From Proteobacteria bacterium UBA7415 (GTDB lineage: Bacteria; Pseudomonadota; Gammaproteobacteria; Arenicellales; Arenicellaceae): a DNA stretch of 64,000 bases. Location of the stretch: positions 195,713 through 259,712 of the forward strand of contig DKML01000005.1 of the NCBI GenBank assembly GCA_002470515.1. The letters are read 5' to 3'. The first letter of the stretch is position 1. Each line of letters starts with the position of its first letter. Made by a program: the position numbers and the translations under genes. Of the stretch, positions 39,312-48,898 are shown one piece after another. The notes below the pieces were generated by a model. The model did not search any database. It was not told where the DNA came from and saw only the letters and a program-made list of their open reading frames with translations.

Positions 39312-40415
39312 ATGGATGACAACAAAACTAAAGCATTACAAGCCGCATTAACTCAAATTGAACGTCAATACGGAAAAGGTTCCGTTATGCGTATGGGTGA
39401 TGCTGATATCGGATCTGGCATCGATGCAATTCCAACCGGTTCGCTTGGCCTAGATATAGCACTTGGAATAGGGGGCTTACCGCGCGGTCGAGTAGTAGAA
39501 ATCTATGGTCCAGAATCATCGGGTAAAACGACTCTAACGCTTCAGGTTATCGCTGAAGCACAAAAACTAGGTGGTACTGCAGCGTTTATAGATGCCGAAC
39601 ACGCACTAGACCCAAAATACGCAGAACGGTTAGGCGTAGATATTGATGCCTTATTAGTGTCTCAGCCAGATACGGGTGAGCAAGCGCTAGAAATTACCGA
39701 CATGCTGGTTCGTTCAGCAGCTGTAGATATTGTTGTTATTGACTCGGTAGCGGCGTTAACGCCAAAAGCCGAGATCGAAGGCGATATGGGAGACCATCAC
39801 ATGGGCTTACAGGCTCGTTTAATGTCACAAGCCTTGCGTAAACTGACAGCAAACATTCAGAAAGCCAATACTTTGGTTATCTTTATTAATCAGATTCGTA
39901 TGAAGATTGGCGTAATGTTTGGTAACCCAGAAACCACTACAGGTGGTAACGCGCTTAAGTTTTACTCATCAGTTCGGCTCGATATTCGTCGGATCGGTGC
40001 AATCAAGAAAGGTGATGAGATTTACGGCAACCAAACACGCGTAAAAGTGGTTAAGAACAAGGTGGCACCTCCGTTCAAACAAACTGAATTTGATATTTTA
40101 TACAACGAAGGTATTTCGCGCGAAAGTGAGCTTATTACGTTAGGCGTCGAGCATGAGATTGTAGAGAAATCAGGCGCCTGGTATAGCTATGACGGCACTC
40201 GAATCGGACAAGGTAAAGACAATGTTCGCGACTATTTAAAAGAGCACACAGACACAGCTCAAGAAATTGAAGGTAAGATACGTATTGCGCTTGGCATAGA
40301 CGACGAATCTGTTGCTAAAGCGGAAGTAAAAAGAAAGGAAGATCGAGCGGCAAAGAACGCTGAAAAAGCGAGCAGTGAAGGCGAAGCTACAAAAGAAAGC
40401 AAAGCTGGCGCCTAG
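39312..40415 (+). CDS. recA: Recombinase RecA
   Basis: RecA forms filaments on single-stranded DNA, drives strand exchange and triggers LexA cleavage. The 367-residue product has the Walker [10 protein letters not shown], Walker [10 protein letters not shown], and [19 protein letters not shown]. The C-terminal tail is charged ([18 protein letters not shown]). ATG 39312, preceded by GGAG, is the start rather than TTG 39300. It is followed by a small ORF and recX. Confidence 0.97.
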   Translation: MDDNKTKALQAALTQIERQYGKGSVMRMGDADIGSGIDAIPTGSLGLDIALGIGGLPRGRVVEIYGPESSGKTTLTLQVIAEAQKLGGTAAFIDAEHALDPKYAERLGVDIDALLVSQPDTGEQALEITDMLVRSAAVDIVVIDSVAALTPKAEIEGDMGDHHMGLQARLMSQALRKLTANIQKANTLVIFINQIRMKIGVMFGNPETTTGGNALKFYSSVRLDIRRIGAIKKGDEIYGNQTRVKVVKNKVAPPFKQTEFDILYNEGISRESELITLGVEHEIVEKSGAWYSYDGTRIGQGKDNVRDYLKEHTDTAQEIEGKIRIALGIDDESVAKAEVKRKEDRAAKNAEKASSEGEATKESKAGA

Positions 40416-40431
40416 CTCGATTTGAAGAAAT

Positions 40432-40474
40432 GGGGCAGGTTCTAATTTAGTTACATGTTTTAGAACCGTGCCCC
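40432..40474. repeat. Imperfect palindrome, REP-like
   Basis: The arms GGGGCA-GGTTCTA (40432-40444) and TAGAACC-G-TGCCCC (40461-40474) pair with one bulged G and a 16-base AT-rich loop. No T run follows, so it is not a standard terminator. The long GC-then-AT stem resembles the REP-type palindromes that single Y1 transposases (RAYTs) mobilise, but I see no second copy in this window, so this is only a suggestion. Confidence 0.5.
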
Positions 40475-40484
40475 AAGTTAAACA

Positions 40485-40640
40485 ATGCATTCTTACTCAA
40501 AGAAACAACGTTTAGGGCAAACTCATGAGGAAAATCATGAGCACAGTCATAAAAAGCACATTGTCAAAGAGCCTGTTGCGAGTGGGTGCATTGTTGTTTT
40601 GATAACAGCGGTCCCGTTAGTTTATATGGGGCAGCAATGA
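40485..40640 (+). CDS. Small His-rich membrane-anchored ORF overlapping recX start
   Basis: A 51-residue frame begins MHSYSKKQRLGQTHEENHEH, with histidines at 2, 14, 18, 20, 22 and 25, and ends in a hydrophobic stretch (IVVLITAVPLVYMG). Its stop overlaps the preferred recX start as ATGA at 40637-40640, a coupling geometry that argues for a real gene. The ribosome site upstream is weak. No family is recognised. Confidence 0.35.
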   Translation: MHSYSKKQRLGQTHEENHEHSHKKHIVKEPVASGCIVVLITAVPLVYMGQQ

Positions 40641-41374
40641 GGATTATTCAGGCACCCCGTAAACGCAGCACTTCAAAAGAGAAGTCTGAGGCGAAGTCAT
40701 CTAAGCCGCTTACTGCTCCTCGTATCGCTCCACGTAATGTCCCGCCAGCTCAAAATGCCACGAAGATTCGCAAGGAAAGCGATGCAAGTGGATATTCAGA
40801 GCGACGTTCCTCTGTATCGGGGGATTACTCAGCTCTCAAATCAACCCCATCTTTTGATCTAGAAAGCGCAGACGATCTAAACCCATTGGGGCATCGCTCA
40901 CGCGGCAAAGACCGTGAGAAAGTAAAGAAAGACGTCGACATTATTCACAAGTCTATTGAGTTACTTGCACGTCGCGAACACAGCGTCGTCGAACTCAAGC
41001 AGAAACTCAAAACTCGTGAATACTCAGAAGAAAAAATACAGCAGGCGTTGGAGCAGCTTGTACGAGATGGTCTTGTGTGCGACGAACGTTTCACCGAAGC
41101 CTACGTAAGACACCGAACAATGCGAGGTTTTGGGCCAAACAAAATCGCAACAGAGCTCAATTCGAAAGGCGTCAGTGGTTTGCTCATTGAAGAATATTTG
41201 GATGCTTCTTCGCCACATTGGTTGGATTTGGCCCTGAATGCCTATGTTAAGAAGTTTGGAGAGGGCGCACCGACGACTTACGCCGAATGGACTAAGCGAG
41301 CTCGGTTTCTACAAGGACGTGGGTTTAGTTCAAGTATTATTCAAAACGTTTGTCCCTCTATTGAGTTTGATTAG
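40637..41374 (+). CDS. recX: Recombination regulator RecX with long N-terminal extension
   Basis: RecX inhibits RecA filament growth. The C-terminal 150 residues match the family: IHKSIELLARREHSVVELKQKLKTREYSEEKI, DGLVCDERFTEAYVRHRTMRGFGPNKI, and RARFLQGRGFSSSII. Before them lies an extra segment of about 95 residues that is Lys-, Ser- and Pro-rich and looks disordered. E. coli RecX is 166 residues; this one is 245. ATG 40637 overlaps the small His-rich ORF; a start at 40586 is the alternative. The 270-base gap after it shows no feature. Confidence 0.88.
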   Translation: MRIIQAPRKRSTSKEKSEAKSSKPLTAPRIAPRNVPPAQNATKIRKESDASGYSERRSSVSGDYSALKSTPSFDLESADDLNPLGHRSRGKDREKVKKDVDIIHKSIELLARREHSVVELKQKLKTREYSEEKIQQALEQLVRDGLVCDERFTEAYVRHRTMRGFGPNKIATELNSKGVSGLLIEEYLDASSPHWLDLALNAYVKKFGEGAPTTYAEWTKRARFLQGRGFSSSIIQNVCPSIEFD

Positions 41375-41644
41375 TTATACCGCGTTCCGCTTTCAGCTTG
41401 CTTCTAGTCGAACAATCCAATGTTTACTCAGAGCGTATGAAGAATCACCAGTTGAGGTCTTGTTACCCTAATTAATGATGGTTTGAGTTATTCGACGGGC
41501 TCAATTCTGATTCAATAAATGAATTATTGTTTTCGTAATCTTTGCAGGCACGCCTCTGTTGCGCATACAATCTAAAAGCCCAACCCCTGCTTTATTGACA
41601 CAAACTAATGATTTTGTGGCGTATGACTACTTGGACTTAGAAAG

Positions 41645-43468
41645 ATGCGAACACCCCATCCATTTATTAAATTACCTCTCAGCTTTGACTATGCCAAGTT
41701 GGCAGAAGAAATTGAGCAGTTTAGCGAGGATGATTGGCGACCGCATCCACAGGGTTTTCTAGGTAATTCTTCACTCATTTTCGTGTCCGCAAATGGCGAA
41801 GAGAATTATGACCTAACGGGGTCTATGCAACCGTCGCCGAGACTGAGTAAAACACCCTACATTCAGCAAGTAATGGACAGTTTCAGCACTGTTGTAGGTC
41901 GTACTCGCTTAATGCGCTTGGCGCCCGGAGCCTCCGTGGACAAACACACAGACTCGCATTACTTTTGGCGCAACCACCTGCGCATTCACATCCCGATTAA
42001 AACGACAGAGGAAGTTGCCTTTCGTTGTGGGCCAGAAGAAGTTCATATGGCCGCAGGCGAGTCTTGGACGTTTAATAACTGGTTGCCTCACTCTGTGTCT
42101 AATAGGTCAGACCAGGACCGAATCCATCTCATTATCGATACGGTTGGTTCGGCTGCTTTGTGGAAAATGATTAACGAAGAAGGTGCGAAGACAGAGCACA
42201 TAGAATTTGCGACACGCCGTTCCACAGACTTACGCTTTGAAACTTACATGGGGCTTCCTGTAATGCCGGCTCAAGAACTCCGTGCTGACTTAGCAGAATT
42301 AGTTGACGACATTGAAGCCAGTAACGACCATTTGCTCAATACTAAACGTCAGCTCGGGTCTAAAGTTGATGATTTTGTGCGCGACTGGTACTCGCAATGG
42401 ATGATTGATGGACCGAACATCGAAGGTTTTGCGGCCTTTAAGAGTCTGCTGGAAGCTTTTCGCAAGGAGATAAGTGAAGTACCAGATGGAGTTCGTTTGA
42501 CGAGCAACCAAGAAGCTTTCAATGAAGCGGCGACGTTCACATTGGATGCTGCATTGGTTCCGGATAGGTTTGTAGCATCATCAACTGGTCAATCGACTAT
42601 TAGTAATAGACCAAAGTTTGACCGACCGGTCTTTATTGTAGCCGCACCACGTTCAGGCAGTACCTTATTATTTGAAACGTTGGCGGTGAACCGTGAGCTT
42701 TGGTCTATTGGAGACGAGTCTCACAAGCACTTCGAACGTATCGCGTCGCTTAGACCCAGTGGTAAAAACCCGAGCAACCGTTTAAGCGCCGATCTTGCCA
42801 ATGCGGACGTAAAGGACACTTTGCTGGATTCCTTCGTAGAAGACTTAAGAAATTGTGACGGTAAGCTCTTTAAAGACATGACGGCATTATCAAAACCCAG
42901 CGAAATCAGGTTTTTGGAAAAGACCCCAAAAAATGCATTACGCATTCCGTTTCTACTTGAGGTTTTTCCAGATGCTAGATTTATCTTTTTGTTTAGAGAC
43001 CCAAAACAAAACATGAGCAGTTTGCTCGAGTCGTGGAAGTCTCAGAAGTTTGTAACTTATCCAACCTTGCCAGGTTGGTCTGCACCACAGAAGTGGTCGC
43101 ATTTATTGACGCCAGGTTGGCAAGAACTGGCAGGTGCTCCGTTAGCCGAAGTTGTTGCGCACCAGTGGTTGACCACAAATCAGACAATAATGAACGACCT
43201 CAAAGACCTACCTAAGGAGCGTTGGTGTGCAATTGATTATGATTCTCTATTAGCCAATACTCCCCAAGAGCTACAACGCTTGAGCCACTTTTCTCAAGTG
43301 ATATTTGGCCCACGCTTGCACAAAATGGCATCGGAGCCTTTAAGACCCTCAAAATATACACACACCGCACCAAACCCTGGCAAGTGGAAAATGAATGAAC
43401 AAGAACTTGCATCCGTGATTCCAAAAACCGAGGAATTGATGGCTCAACTAAAGCTTCTTATAGAGTAG
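41645..43468 (+). CDS. Fusion: aspartyl/asparaginyl beta-hydroxylase domain plus sulfotransferase domain
   Basis: The 607-residue protein joins two enzymes. Residues about 1-170 form an AspH-family 2-oxoglutarate oxygenase, with His101-Thr-Asp103 in DKHTDSHYFW, Arg113 in LRIHIPI, and His149 in WLPHSVSNR. Residues 325-600 form a sulfotransferase with the PAPS 5'-phosphosulfate loop APRSGSTLL (335-342) and the 3'-phosphate region FRDPKQNMSS (Arg451, Ser458). A 150-residue helical linker lies between. No signal peptide or membrane helix is seen. It could hydroxylate a substrate and sulfate the new hydroxyl; the substrate is unknown. Confidence 0.88.
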   Translation: MRTPHPFIKLPLSFDYAKLAEEIEQFSEDDWRPHPQGFLGNSSLIFVSANGEENYDLTGSMQPSPRLSKTPYIQQVMDSFSTVVGRTRLMRLAPGASVDKHTDSHYFWRNHLRIHIPIKTTEEVAFRCGPEEVHMAAGESWTFNNWLPHSVSNRSDQDRIHLIIDTVGSAALWKMINEEGAKTEHIEFATRRSTDLRFETYMGLPVMPAQELRADLAELVDDIEASNDHLLNTKRQLGSKVDDFVRDWYSQWMIDGPNIEGFAAFKSLLEAFRKEISEVPDGVRLTSNQEAFNEAATFTLDAALVPDRFVASSTGQSTISNRPKFDRPVFIVAAPRSGSTLLFETLAVNRELWSIGDESHKHFERIASLRPSGKNPSNRLSADLANADVKDTLLDSFVEDLRNCDGKLFKDMTALSKPSEIRFLEKTPKNALRIPFLLEVFPDARFIFLFRDPKQNMSSLLESWKSQKFVTYPTLPGWSAPQKWSHLLTPGWQELAGAPLAEVVAHQWLTTNQTIMNDLKDLPKERWCAIDYDSLLANTPQELQRLSHFSQVIFGPRLHKMASEPLRPSKYTHTAPNPGKWKMNEQELASVIPKTEELMAQLKLLIE

Positions 43469-43497
43469 AGCGCGGTTTAAGAACGCCTTTTTAAAGG

Positions 43498-43529
43498 TTG
43501 AAGGAAAACTTCAATCGATTCCTTTTTTT
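43498..43529 (+). terminator. Terminator after the fusion gene
   Basis: Two overlapping small stems, TTGAAG/CTTCAA (43498-43514) and AAGGAA/TTCCTT (43501-43524), precede a run of seven T residues. The second stem with its T run has the terminator layout. Confidence 0.6.
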
Positions 43530-43688
43530 GCAATCTGCTTATTATGGCGAAGCATTTCATAAATCAGAGTGTTTCGGTTTGCAACAGTAACTATTGTGAC
43601 TCCCCTCTAGTACAATCCGGCTCTATTTATTTAGTCTAAGCCCACATGTCTTTTCTTTGTGTTGGCGTAGGCCTATTTGAGAGAAATA

Positions 43689-44663
43689 ATGATAGCCCTT
43701 AGCTCATTAAGAAAAAGAGTGTCCGCTAGTTTTTGCGTTGTCTGCTTTTCCTGTTTACCCCAAGCCCAAGCCCAAGAACCAGCTATAGAAGAGTTCGATT
43801 CAGTATGTGTTTTGAAATTGGTTCAGGAAGCCGACGTGACGATGTCAATTGGCGAGGTTCGAGATCGCTGCAAGCCTAAGGAAGATGTCACTCTGGTCGA
43901 GCAGCGCAATGAACGCGAACGCACATTGTTTGGCGATAAGTTCAGCATTTTGCTACACCGAGATAATTATTTACTACCCGTAACCCACAATCGCAAGCCG
44001 GGTAGAGCGCTGGATGAATTCGGTGAAGCTCGCGAGATAGATGCCGAAGAAATTAAGTTTCAAATAAGCCTCAAATCTTTGTTATTAAACAACTTACCGT
44101 TTGATGCGCAGCTGTTTGCAGCCTATACCAATCAATCACATTGGCAGGCGTACAACACAGATGATTCACGGCCATTCAGAGAAACCAACCATCAACCTGA
44201 AATATTTGTTGATATACCATTGGATCGAAAGTGGCGTGGCGTAAAACTCAATACATTACGTTTTGGTTTAAATCACCAGTCCAATGGCCGCTCTGGTGTT
44301 ATCTCGCGCAGTTGGAACCGCACGTATGCTGAGTTGTTACTGTCGACTAAATACAGCGAAGTGGGCTTTAAAACGTGGTGGCAGGTTTCTACTGACGAAG
44401 ATAACCCTGACATTGATGACTACATGGGTAATTTCCAGCTCGAAGCATTGCGCAAGATCGGCAAGCACCAACTGCACTTAATGTTGCGACACAATCTTAA
44501 AAGTGAGAGTCGCGGGGCTATAGAGCTTGGTGTTAGTCGAAACCTGGGTGCTCGAGAAGATTTGCGCCTGTACCTCCAATACTTTAATGGCTATGGAGAG
44601 AGCTTAATCGACTATGACCGCAAGACAGAGCGCATAGGTTTGGGGTTTAAAATCGGAAATTAG
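43689..44663 (+). CDS. pldA: Outer membrane phospholipase A1
   Basis: PldA hydrolyses phospholipids misplaced to the outer leaflet of the outer membrane. The 324-residue product has a signal peptide (about 1-29, ending AQAQE) and the OMPLA active site: NHQSNGR with His196 and Ser198, then SRSWNR with Asn210. The His-to-Asn spacing of 14 equals that of E. coli (142 and 156). The C-terminal YFNGYGESLIDYD strand is also typical. ATG 43689 is used in preference to TTG 43677. It stands between the hydroxylase-sulfotransferase gene and alaS. Confidence 0.93.
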   Translation: MIALSSLRKRVSASFCVVCFSCLPQAQAQEPAIEEFDSVCVLKLVQEADVTMSIGEVRDRCKPKEDVTLVEQRNERERTLFGDKFSILLHRDNYLLPVTHNRKPGRALDEFGEAREIDAEEIKFQISLKSLLLNNLPFDAQLFAAYTNQSHWQAYNTDDSRPFRETNHQPEIFVDIPLDRKWRGVKLNTLRFGLNHQSNGRSGVISRSWNRTYAELLLSTKYSEVGFKTWWQVSTDEDNPDIDDYMGNFQLEALRKIGKHQLHLMLRHNLKSESRGAIELGVSRNLGAREDLRLYLQYFNGYGESLIDYDRKTERIGLGFKIGN

Positions 44664-44807
44664 CACTTTTTCATCTTTCTAAGGCAAACAATGCCAGAGA
44701 ATGGCCTTAATACGCACTTTAGTTGTAAGTATCGGTTCCACCCTCAACCATCATTTGTAATAATCCACTCCACTACAAGAAGAGTACTTAAGAGTCGTTT
44801 GAGACCC

Positions 44808-47384
44808 ATGAAAACCGCAGAGATACGCAGCAAATTCTTATCCTTTTTCGAGCAAGAAGGGCATCGAGTGATGCCTAGTAGCTCGCTGGTGCCTGGTAAT
44901 GACAATACCTTGTTGTTTACCAATGCGGGAATGGTGCAATTTAAGGATGTATTTCTAGGTAACGACCAAACGAGCTACAGTCGTGCTGTTACATCTCAAC
45001 GCTGTGTAAGAGCAGGGGGCAAGCACAACGACCTCGAAAACGTTGGTTATACCGCTCGCCACCACACCTTTTTTGAAATGCTGGGCAATTTTAGTTTTGG
45101 CGATTATTTTAAGCGCGAGGCGATTCAATTTGCGTGGTCTTTTTTAACTGAAGAGTTAAAGCTGCCTAAAGACAAGCTATGGATTACCGTTTATGAGAAA
45201 GATGACGAAGCGGCATCAATCTGGTTAGACGAAATTGGTATTGACCCAAAACAGTTTGCACGTATTGGCGAGAAAGATAATTTTTGGTCAATGGGCGATG
45301 TTGGCCCCTGCGGCCCATGCAGTGAGATCTTTTTTGATCATGGCGAACAGTATTGGGGAGGCCCTCCAGGAACCCCTGACGAAGACGGCGATCGCTTTAT
45401 CGAGATATGGAACCTCGTTTTCATGCAATACAACCGTGGTAAGGACGGTGAATTGGTAGATCTTCCTAAACCATCCGTGGATACGGGAATGGGTTTGGAG
45501 CGCATAGCGGCGGTTATGCAACATGTAAACAATAACTATGAAATCGATTTATTCGACCATCTAATTACCAGTATCTGCGATGTAGTAGGCGTTACTGACC
45601 GTAAGCATCATTCAGTGCGCGTCATTGCCGACCACATTCGTTCTTGCTCATTCATGCTGGTTGATGGCGTAACACCGTCGAACGAAGGGCGCGGTTATGT
45701 ACTGCGCCGCATTATTCGCCGAGCTGTTCGCCATGGTTATCAGCTTGGTGCCAGCTCGCCATTCTTCCACAAGTTAGTCCCAGCCTTGGTCGCTGAAATG
45801 GGTGAAGCGTATCCAGAGCTAAAGGACGCGCAAGAAAAAATTGAACAAGGACTCCAGAAAGAAGAATTGCGTTTCGCCGAGACTTTGGATCAAGGCCTCA
45901 AGATATTTGAGCAAAAGATGACCGAAGTAAAAGGCGACGAAGTGCCGGGTGACTTAGTGTTCTTGTTGTACGACACCTATGGATTTCCAGTTGATCTAAC
46001 CGCTGATGTAGCGCGTGAGCGTAAACTAACTCTTGATATGAAGGGCTATGAAACGCGCATGCAGCAACAGCGCGAGCAGGCTAAATCTAAGAGCCAGTTT
46101 GCAGCGTCAGACGAAATAGATATTGACGTGTCGGTCGAGACGAACTTTATTGGTTATTCGCAATTAAGCGCAACGGCCAAGATACTAGCTTTTACCGCAC
46201 TAGACGAAGGTCGGATTGCAGTCGCGTTAGACACTACTCCGTTTTATGCAGAAGGCGGTGGTCAGGTAGGCGATCGTGGTGTGATTAGTACTGCAAGCGC
46301 TAAGATGATTGTTGATGATTGCCGCAAGTTACCCAATGGTGCATTTTTGCACCTCGGTCGGATGCAATCAGGCTCGCTGACTGTAGGCGAAAGCGTTGAT
46401 GTGGCGGTTGATTCTGTGGCTCGTTATGCAACAGCCGCAAATCACTCGGCAACTCACTTAATGCATGCAGCGTTAAAAGAAGTGCTGGGCGATCATGTAC
46501 AACAACGCGGTTCTATGGTTAATCAAGAACGCTTAAGGTTCGACTTTTCTAACGAAGGGCCCGTAAGCGCAGCGCAAATTGCTGAGGTTGAGCGTAAGGT
46601 CAATCAAAATATATTTCTGAAGTTACCAGTAACGTCAGCATCAATGCCGATCGCCGAAGCCAAAGCGGCTGGTGCGGAAGCGTTGTTTGATGAGAAGTAT
46701 GGCGAAGAAGTTAGAGTCATCTCCATGGGTGATTACTCATTAGAGTTGTGTGGCGGAACGCACGTAAGCAACACGTCGGAAATCGGCTTGTTTAAGATAA
46801 TTGCTGAGTCGGGTATTGCGGCTGGCGTTCGTCGACTCGAAGCGGTGACGCAAGAGGGTGCCTTTAAGTGGGTTAACGAACAACAAGCTTTAATTCGTGC
46901 TGCCGCAGACGAGCTGAGAACAGCGCCCGTAAAGCTTGTAGAGCGCATTGGCCAAGTACTCCATAATGTTAAGTCGCTTGAAGCCGACAAGAAACAATTA
47001 CAAAAATTGTTAACCAGTGGGCAAGGTGGTGCAGATATTAATGCGTCTACAGTAGAGGTTAACGGCGTTGCCGTATTAGCGTTAAAAATGGAAGGCGCCG
47101 ACAAAGATTTGTTAAGACAAACGATTGATCAGTTTAAGGACAAGCACGAAAACGGTGTAGTCGTATTAGCAGCAGAAATTGACGGTAAGCCTAAGCTAGT
47201 CGCCGGTGTGTCTAAAGGTTTAACTAAACAATACCAAGCCGGAAAGCTCATTCAACACTTAACTGGGTTAGTGGGCGGTCGTGGTGGTGGTCGCCCTGAT
47301 ATGGCTGAAGGTGGCGTGCCTACTGTGGCGGACCTTGATACGTGCCTCGCTCAGGTCAATACTTGGATAGAAGAGCAGGGATAG
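44808..47384 (+). CDS. alaS: Alanine--tRNA ligase
   Basis: AlaRS charges tRNA-Ala. The product, from MKTAEIRSKFLSFF, has 858 residues. It contains the class II core (RHHTFFEMLGNFSFGDYFK, VDTGMGLERIAAV), the editing-domain zinc motif HSATHLMHAAL with CGGTH, and the C-Ala domain ending GRGGGRPDMAEGG. The open frame runs 39 codons further upstream, but that stretch is unlike the family, so ATG 44808 is the start. Confidence 0.97.
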   Translation: MKTAEIRSKFLSFFEQEGHRVMPSSSLVPGNDNTLLFTNAGMVQFKDVFLGNDQTSYSRAVTSQRCVRAGGKHNDLENVGYTARHHTFFEMLGNFSFGDYFKREAIQFAWSFLTEELKLPKDKLWITVYEKDDEAASIWLDEIGIDPKQFARIGEKDNFWSMGDVGPCGPCSEIFFDHGEQYWGGPPGTPDEDGDRFIEIWNLVFMQYNRGKDGELVDLPKPSVDTGMGLERIAAVMQHVNNNYEIDLFDHLITSICDVVGVTDRKHHSVRVIADHIRSCSFMLVDGVTPSNEGRGYVLRRIIRRAVRHGYQLGASSPFFHKLVPALVAEMGEAYPELKDAQEKIEQGLQKEELRFAETLDQGLKIFEQKMTEVKGDEVPGDLVFLLYDTYGFPVDLTADVARERKLTLDMKGYETRMQQQREQAKSKSQFAASDEIDIDVSVETNFIGYSQLSATAKILAFTALDEGRIAVALDTTPFYAEGGGQVGDRGVISTASAKMIVDDCRKLPNGAFLHLGRMQSGSLTVGESVDVAVDSVARYATAANHSATHLMHAALKEVLGDHVQQRGSMVNQERLRFDFSNEGPVSAAQIAEVERKVNQNIFLKLPVTSASMPIAEAKAAGAEALFDEKYGEEVRVISMGDYSLELCGGTHVSNTSEIGLFKIIAESGIAAGVRRLEAVTQEGAFKWVNEQQALIRAAADELRTAPVKLVERIGQVLHNVKSLEADKKQLQKLLTSGQGGADINASTVEVNGVAVLALKMEGADKDLLRQTIDQFKDKHENGVVVLAAEIDGKPKLVAGVSKGLTKQYQAGKLIQHLTGLVGGRGGGRPDMAEGGVPTVADLDTCLAQVNTWIEEQG

Positions 47385-47472
47385 GGCTGATGCAGGTAAT
47401 TGCCAACATCAGCGTTGATGCTCAAGCAACAACGCAGCAGAGACTTGTTTCTCACTTTTTGTGGGGAAGCCT

Positions 47473-48696
47473 GTGCTGACCATTGTCGAGAAGTTTGGTG
47501 GTACCTCGGTAGGCTCGGTTGAGCGTATTAAAGCCGTTGCTGAGCACATTGCCAAAAAACGCGCGTTAGGCGAGCGTATTGTGGTGGTCGTGTCGGCTAT
47601 GAGTGGCGAGACTAATCGCTTAATTGCACTTGCGCATGATTTATCTGAATCACCAAGTCCGCGTGAAATGGACGTGCTTATTTCCACCGGCGAACAAGTA
47701 ACGATTGCCTTACTGGCGATGGCCTTGCATGAATACGGCGTTAAAGCTAAGTCATATACAGGCTCTCAGGTGAGTATCCGCACTGACAATGTTTATTCTA
47801 AAGCAAGAATTGTTGATATCGATGGCCAACGTATTGTCGACGATCTTAATGACGACACGGTGGTCGTCGTTGCTGGGTTTCAGGGCAGCAATGAGAAAGG
47901 CGAAATCACAACACTTGGAAGAGGGGGCTCAGACACCACTGCTGTGGCCCTAGCAGCGGCCATAAAAGCCGATGAGTGTCGTATCTATACTGATGTGGAT
48001 GGTATCTATACTACCGACCCTAGAGTAGTACCAGAGGCCCGCAGATTAGATCGAATCACAGCTGAAGAAATGCTAGAAATGGCGAGCTTGGGCGCAAAGG
48101 TCTTGCAGACTCGCTCTGTAGAGTTCGCTAATAAATATAAAGTGCCGTTAAGAGTGTTGTCTTCTTTTGAAGATGGTCCGGGCACATTGATCCATTACGA
48201 CCAAGAGGGTGATCCAATGGAAGCGCCATTAATCTCTGGCATTGCATCGCAGCGCGATGAGGCCAAACTAACGATTCGCCGTATACCAGATCAACCGGGC
48301 GTAGCCCATAAAGTGCTCGGACCAGTATCGGCAGCGCACATTAACGTTGATGTGATCATTCAGAACGCCAGTGAAAAGGGTTTTACTGACCTTACGTTTA
48401 CCGTACCGCGCCCTGACTTTAAGGCGTGTAAGAAAATTCTTGAACAGTTGGTGATTGATCTGGGCGCACAAGATATTCGTACCGACGAAGAAATTGCTAA
48501 GGTGTCGATTGTAGGAGTAGGGATGCGCTCGCACACAGGTGTGGCTCATTTAATGTTTCAAACATTGGCTGAAAACGACATTAATATCTTGATGATTTCG
48601 ACGTCTGAAATCAAAGTTTCGGTAATAATTAGCGAAGAGCAACACGACCTTGCCGTGCAATCTTTGCACCGCGCGTTCGAGCTTCACAAGTTTTAA
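47473..48696 (+). CDS. lysC: Aspartate kinase
   Basis: This 407-residue enzyme makes aspartyl phosphate for lysine, threonine and methionine. The kinase domain has VEKFGGTSVGSVERI and TTLGRGGSDTTAVALAAA; two ACT domains near the C-terminus (KLTIRRIPDQPGVAHKVLG and KVSIVGVGMRSHTGVAHLMF) allow feedback control. GTG 47473, preceded by GGGGA, is preferred over GTG 47461. Position between alaS and csrA is common in gammaproteobacteria outside the enterics. Confidence 0.95.
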   Translation: MLTIVEKFGGTSVGSVERIKAVAEHIAKKRALGERIVVVVSAMSGETNRLIALAHDLSESPSPREMDVLISTGEQVTIALLAMALHEYGVKAKSYTGSQVSIRTDNVYSKARIVDIDGQRIVDDLNDDTVVVVAGFQGSNEKGEITTLGRGGSDTTAVALAAAIKADECRIYTDVDGIYTTDPRVVPEARRLDRITAEEMLEMASLGAKVLQTRSVEFANKYKVPLRVLSSFEDGPGTLIHYDQEGDPMEAPLISGIASQRDEAKLTIRRIPDQPGVAHKVLGPVSAAHINVDVIIQNASEKGFTDLTFTVPRPDFKACKKILEQLVIDLGAQDIRTDEEIAKVSIVGVGMRSHTGVAHLMFQTLAENDINILMISTSEIKVSVIISEEQHDLAVQSLHRAFELHKF

Positions 48697-48749
48697 GCAC
48701 GGTCATACGAATTTATTGGTATTTTTAGCCTTCCAGAGGGCATCAAAAG

Positions 48750-48778
48750 CTGGAATTCTGAAATGAGTTCCCTATAAT
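48750..48778 (+). promoter_or_regulatory. Candidate csrA promoter
   Basis: A perfect TATAAT (48773-48778) is preceded at 17 bases by a weak -35, CTGGAA (48750-48755). It lies 120 bases upstream of csrA, leaving a long 5' leader that could be a target for feedback by CsrA itself. Confidence 0.45.
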
Positions 48779-48898
48779 ACGCCCTCTTGCTACAGGGAAG
48801 GTTGACCGCAATTACGACTGTAAGCTTTCGAGCTACGTCGACTTGAGAAGTAAAGTCGATGATGCGTAAAATAGTGGTCTAAAAGTTTGGAGAGCCTG

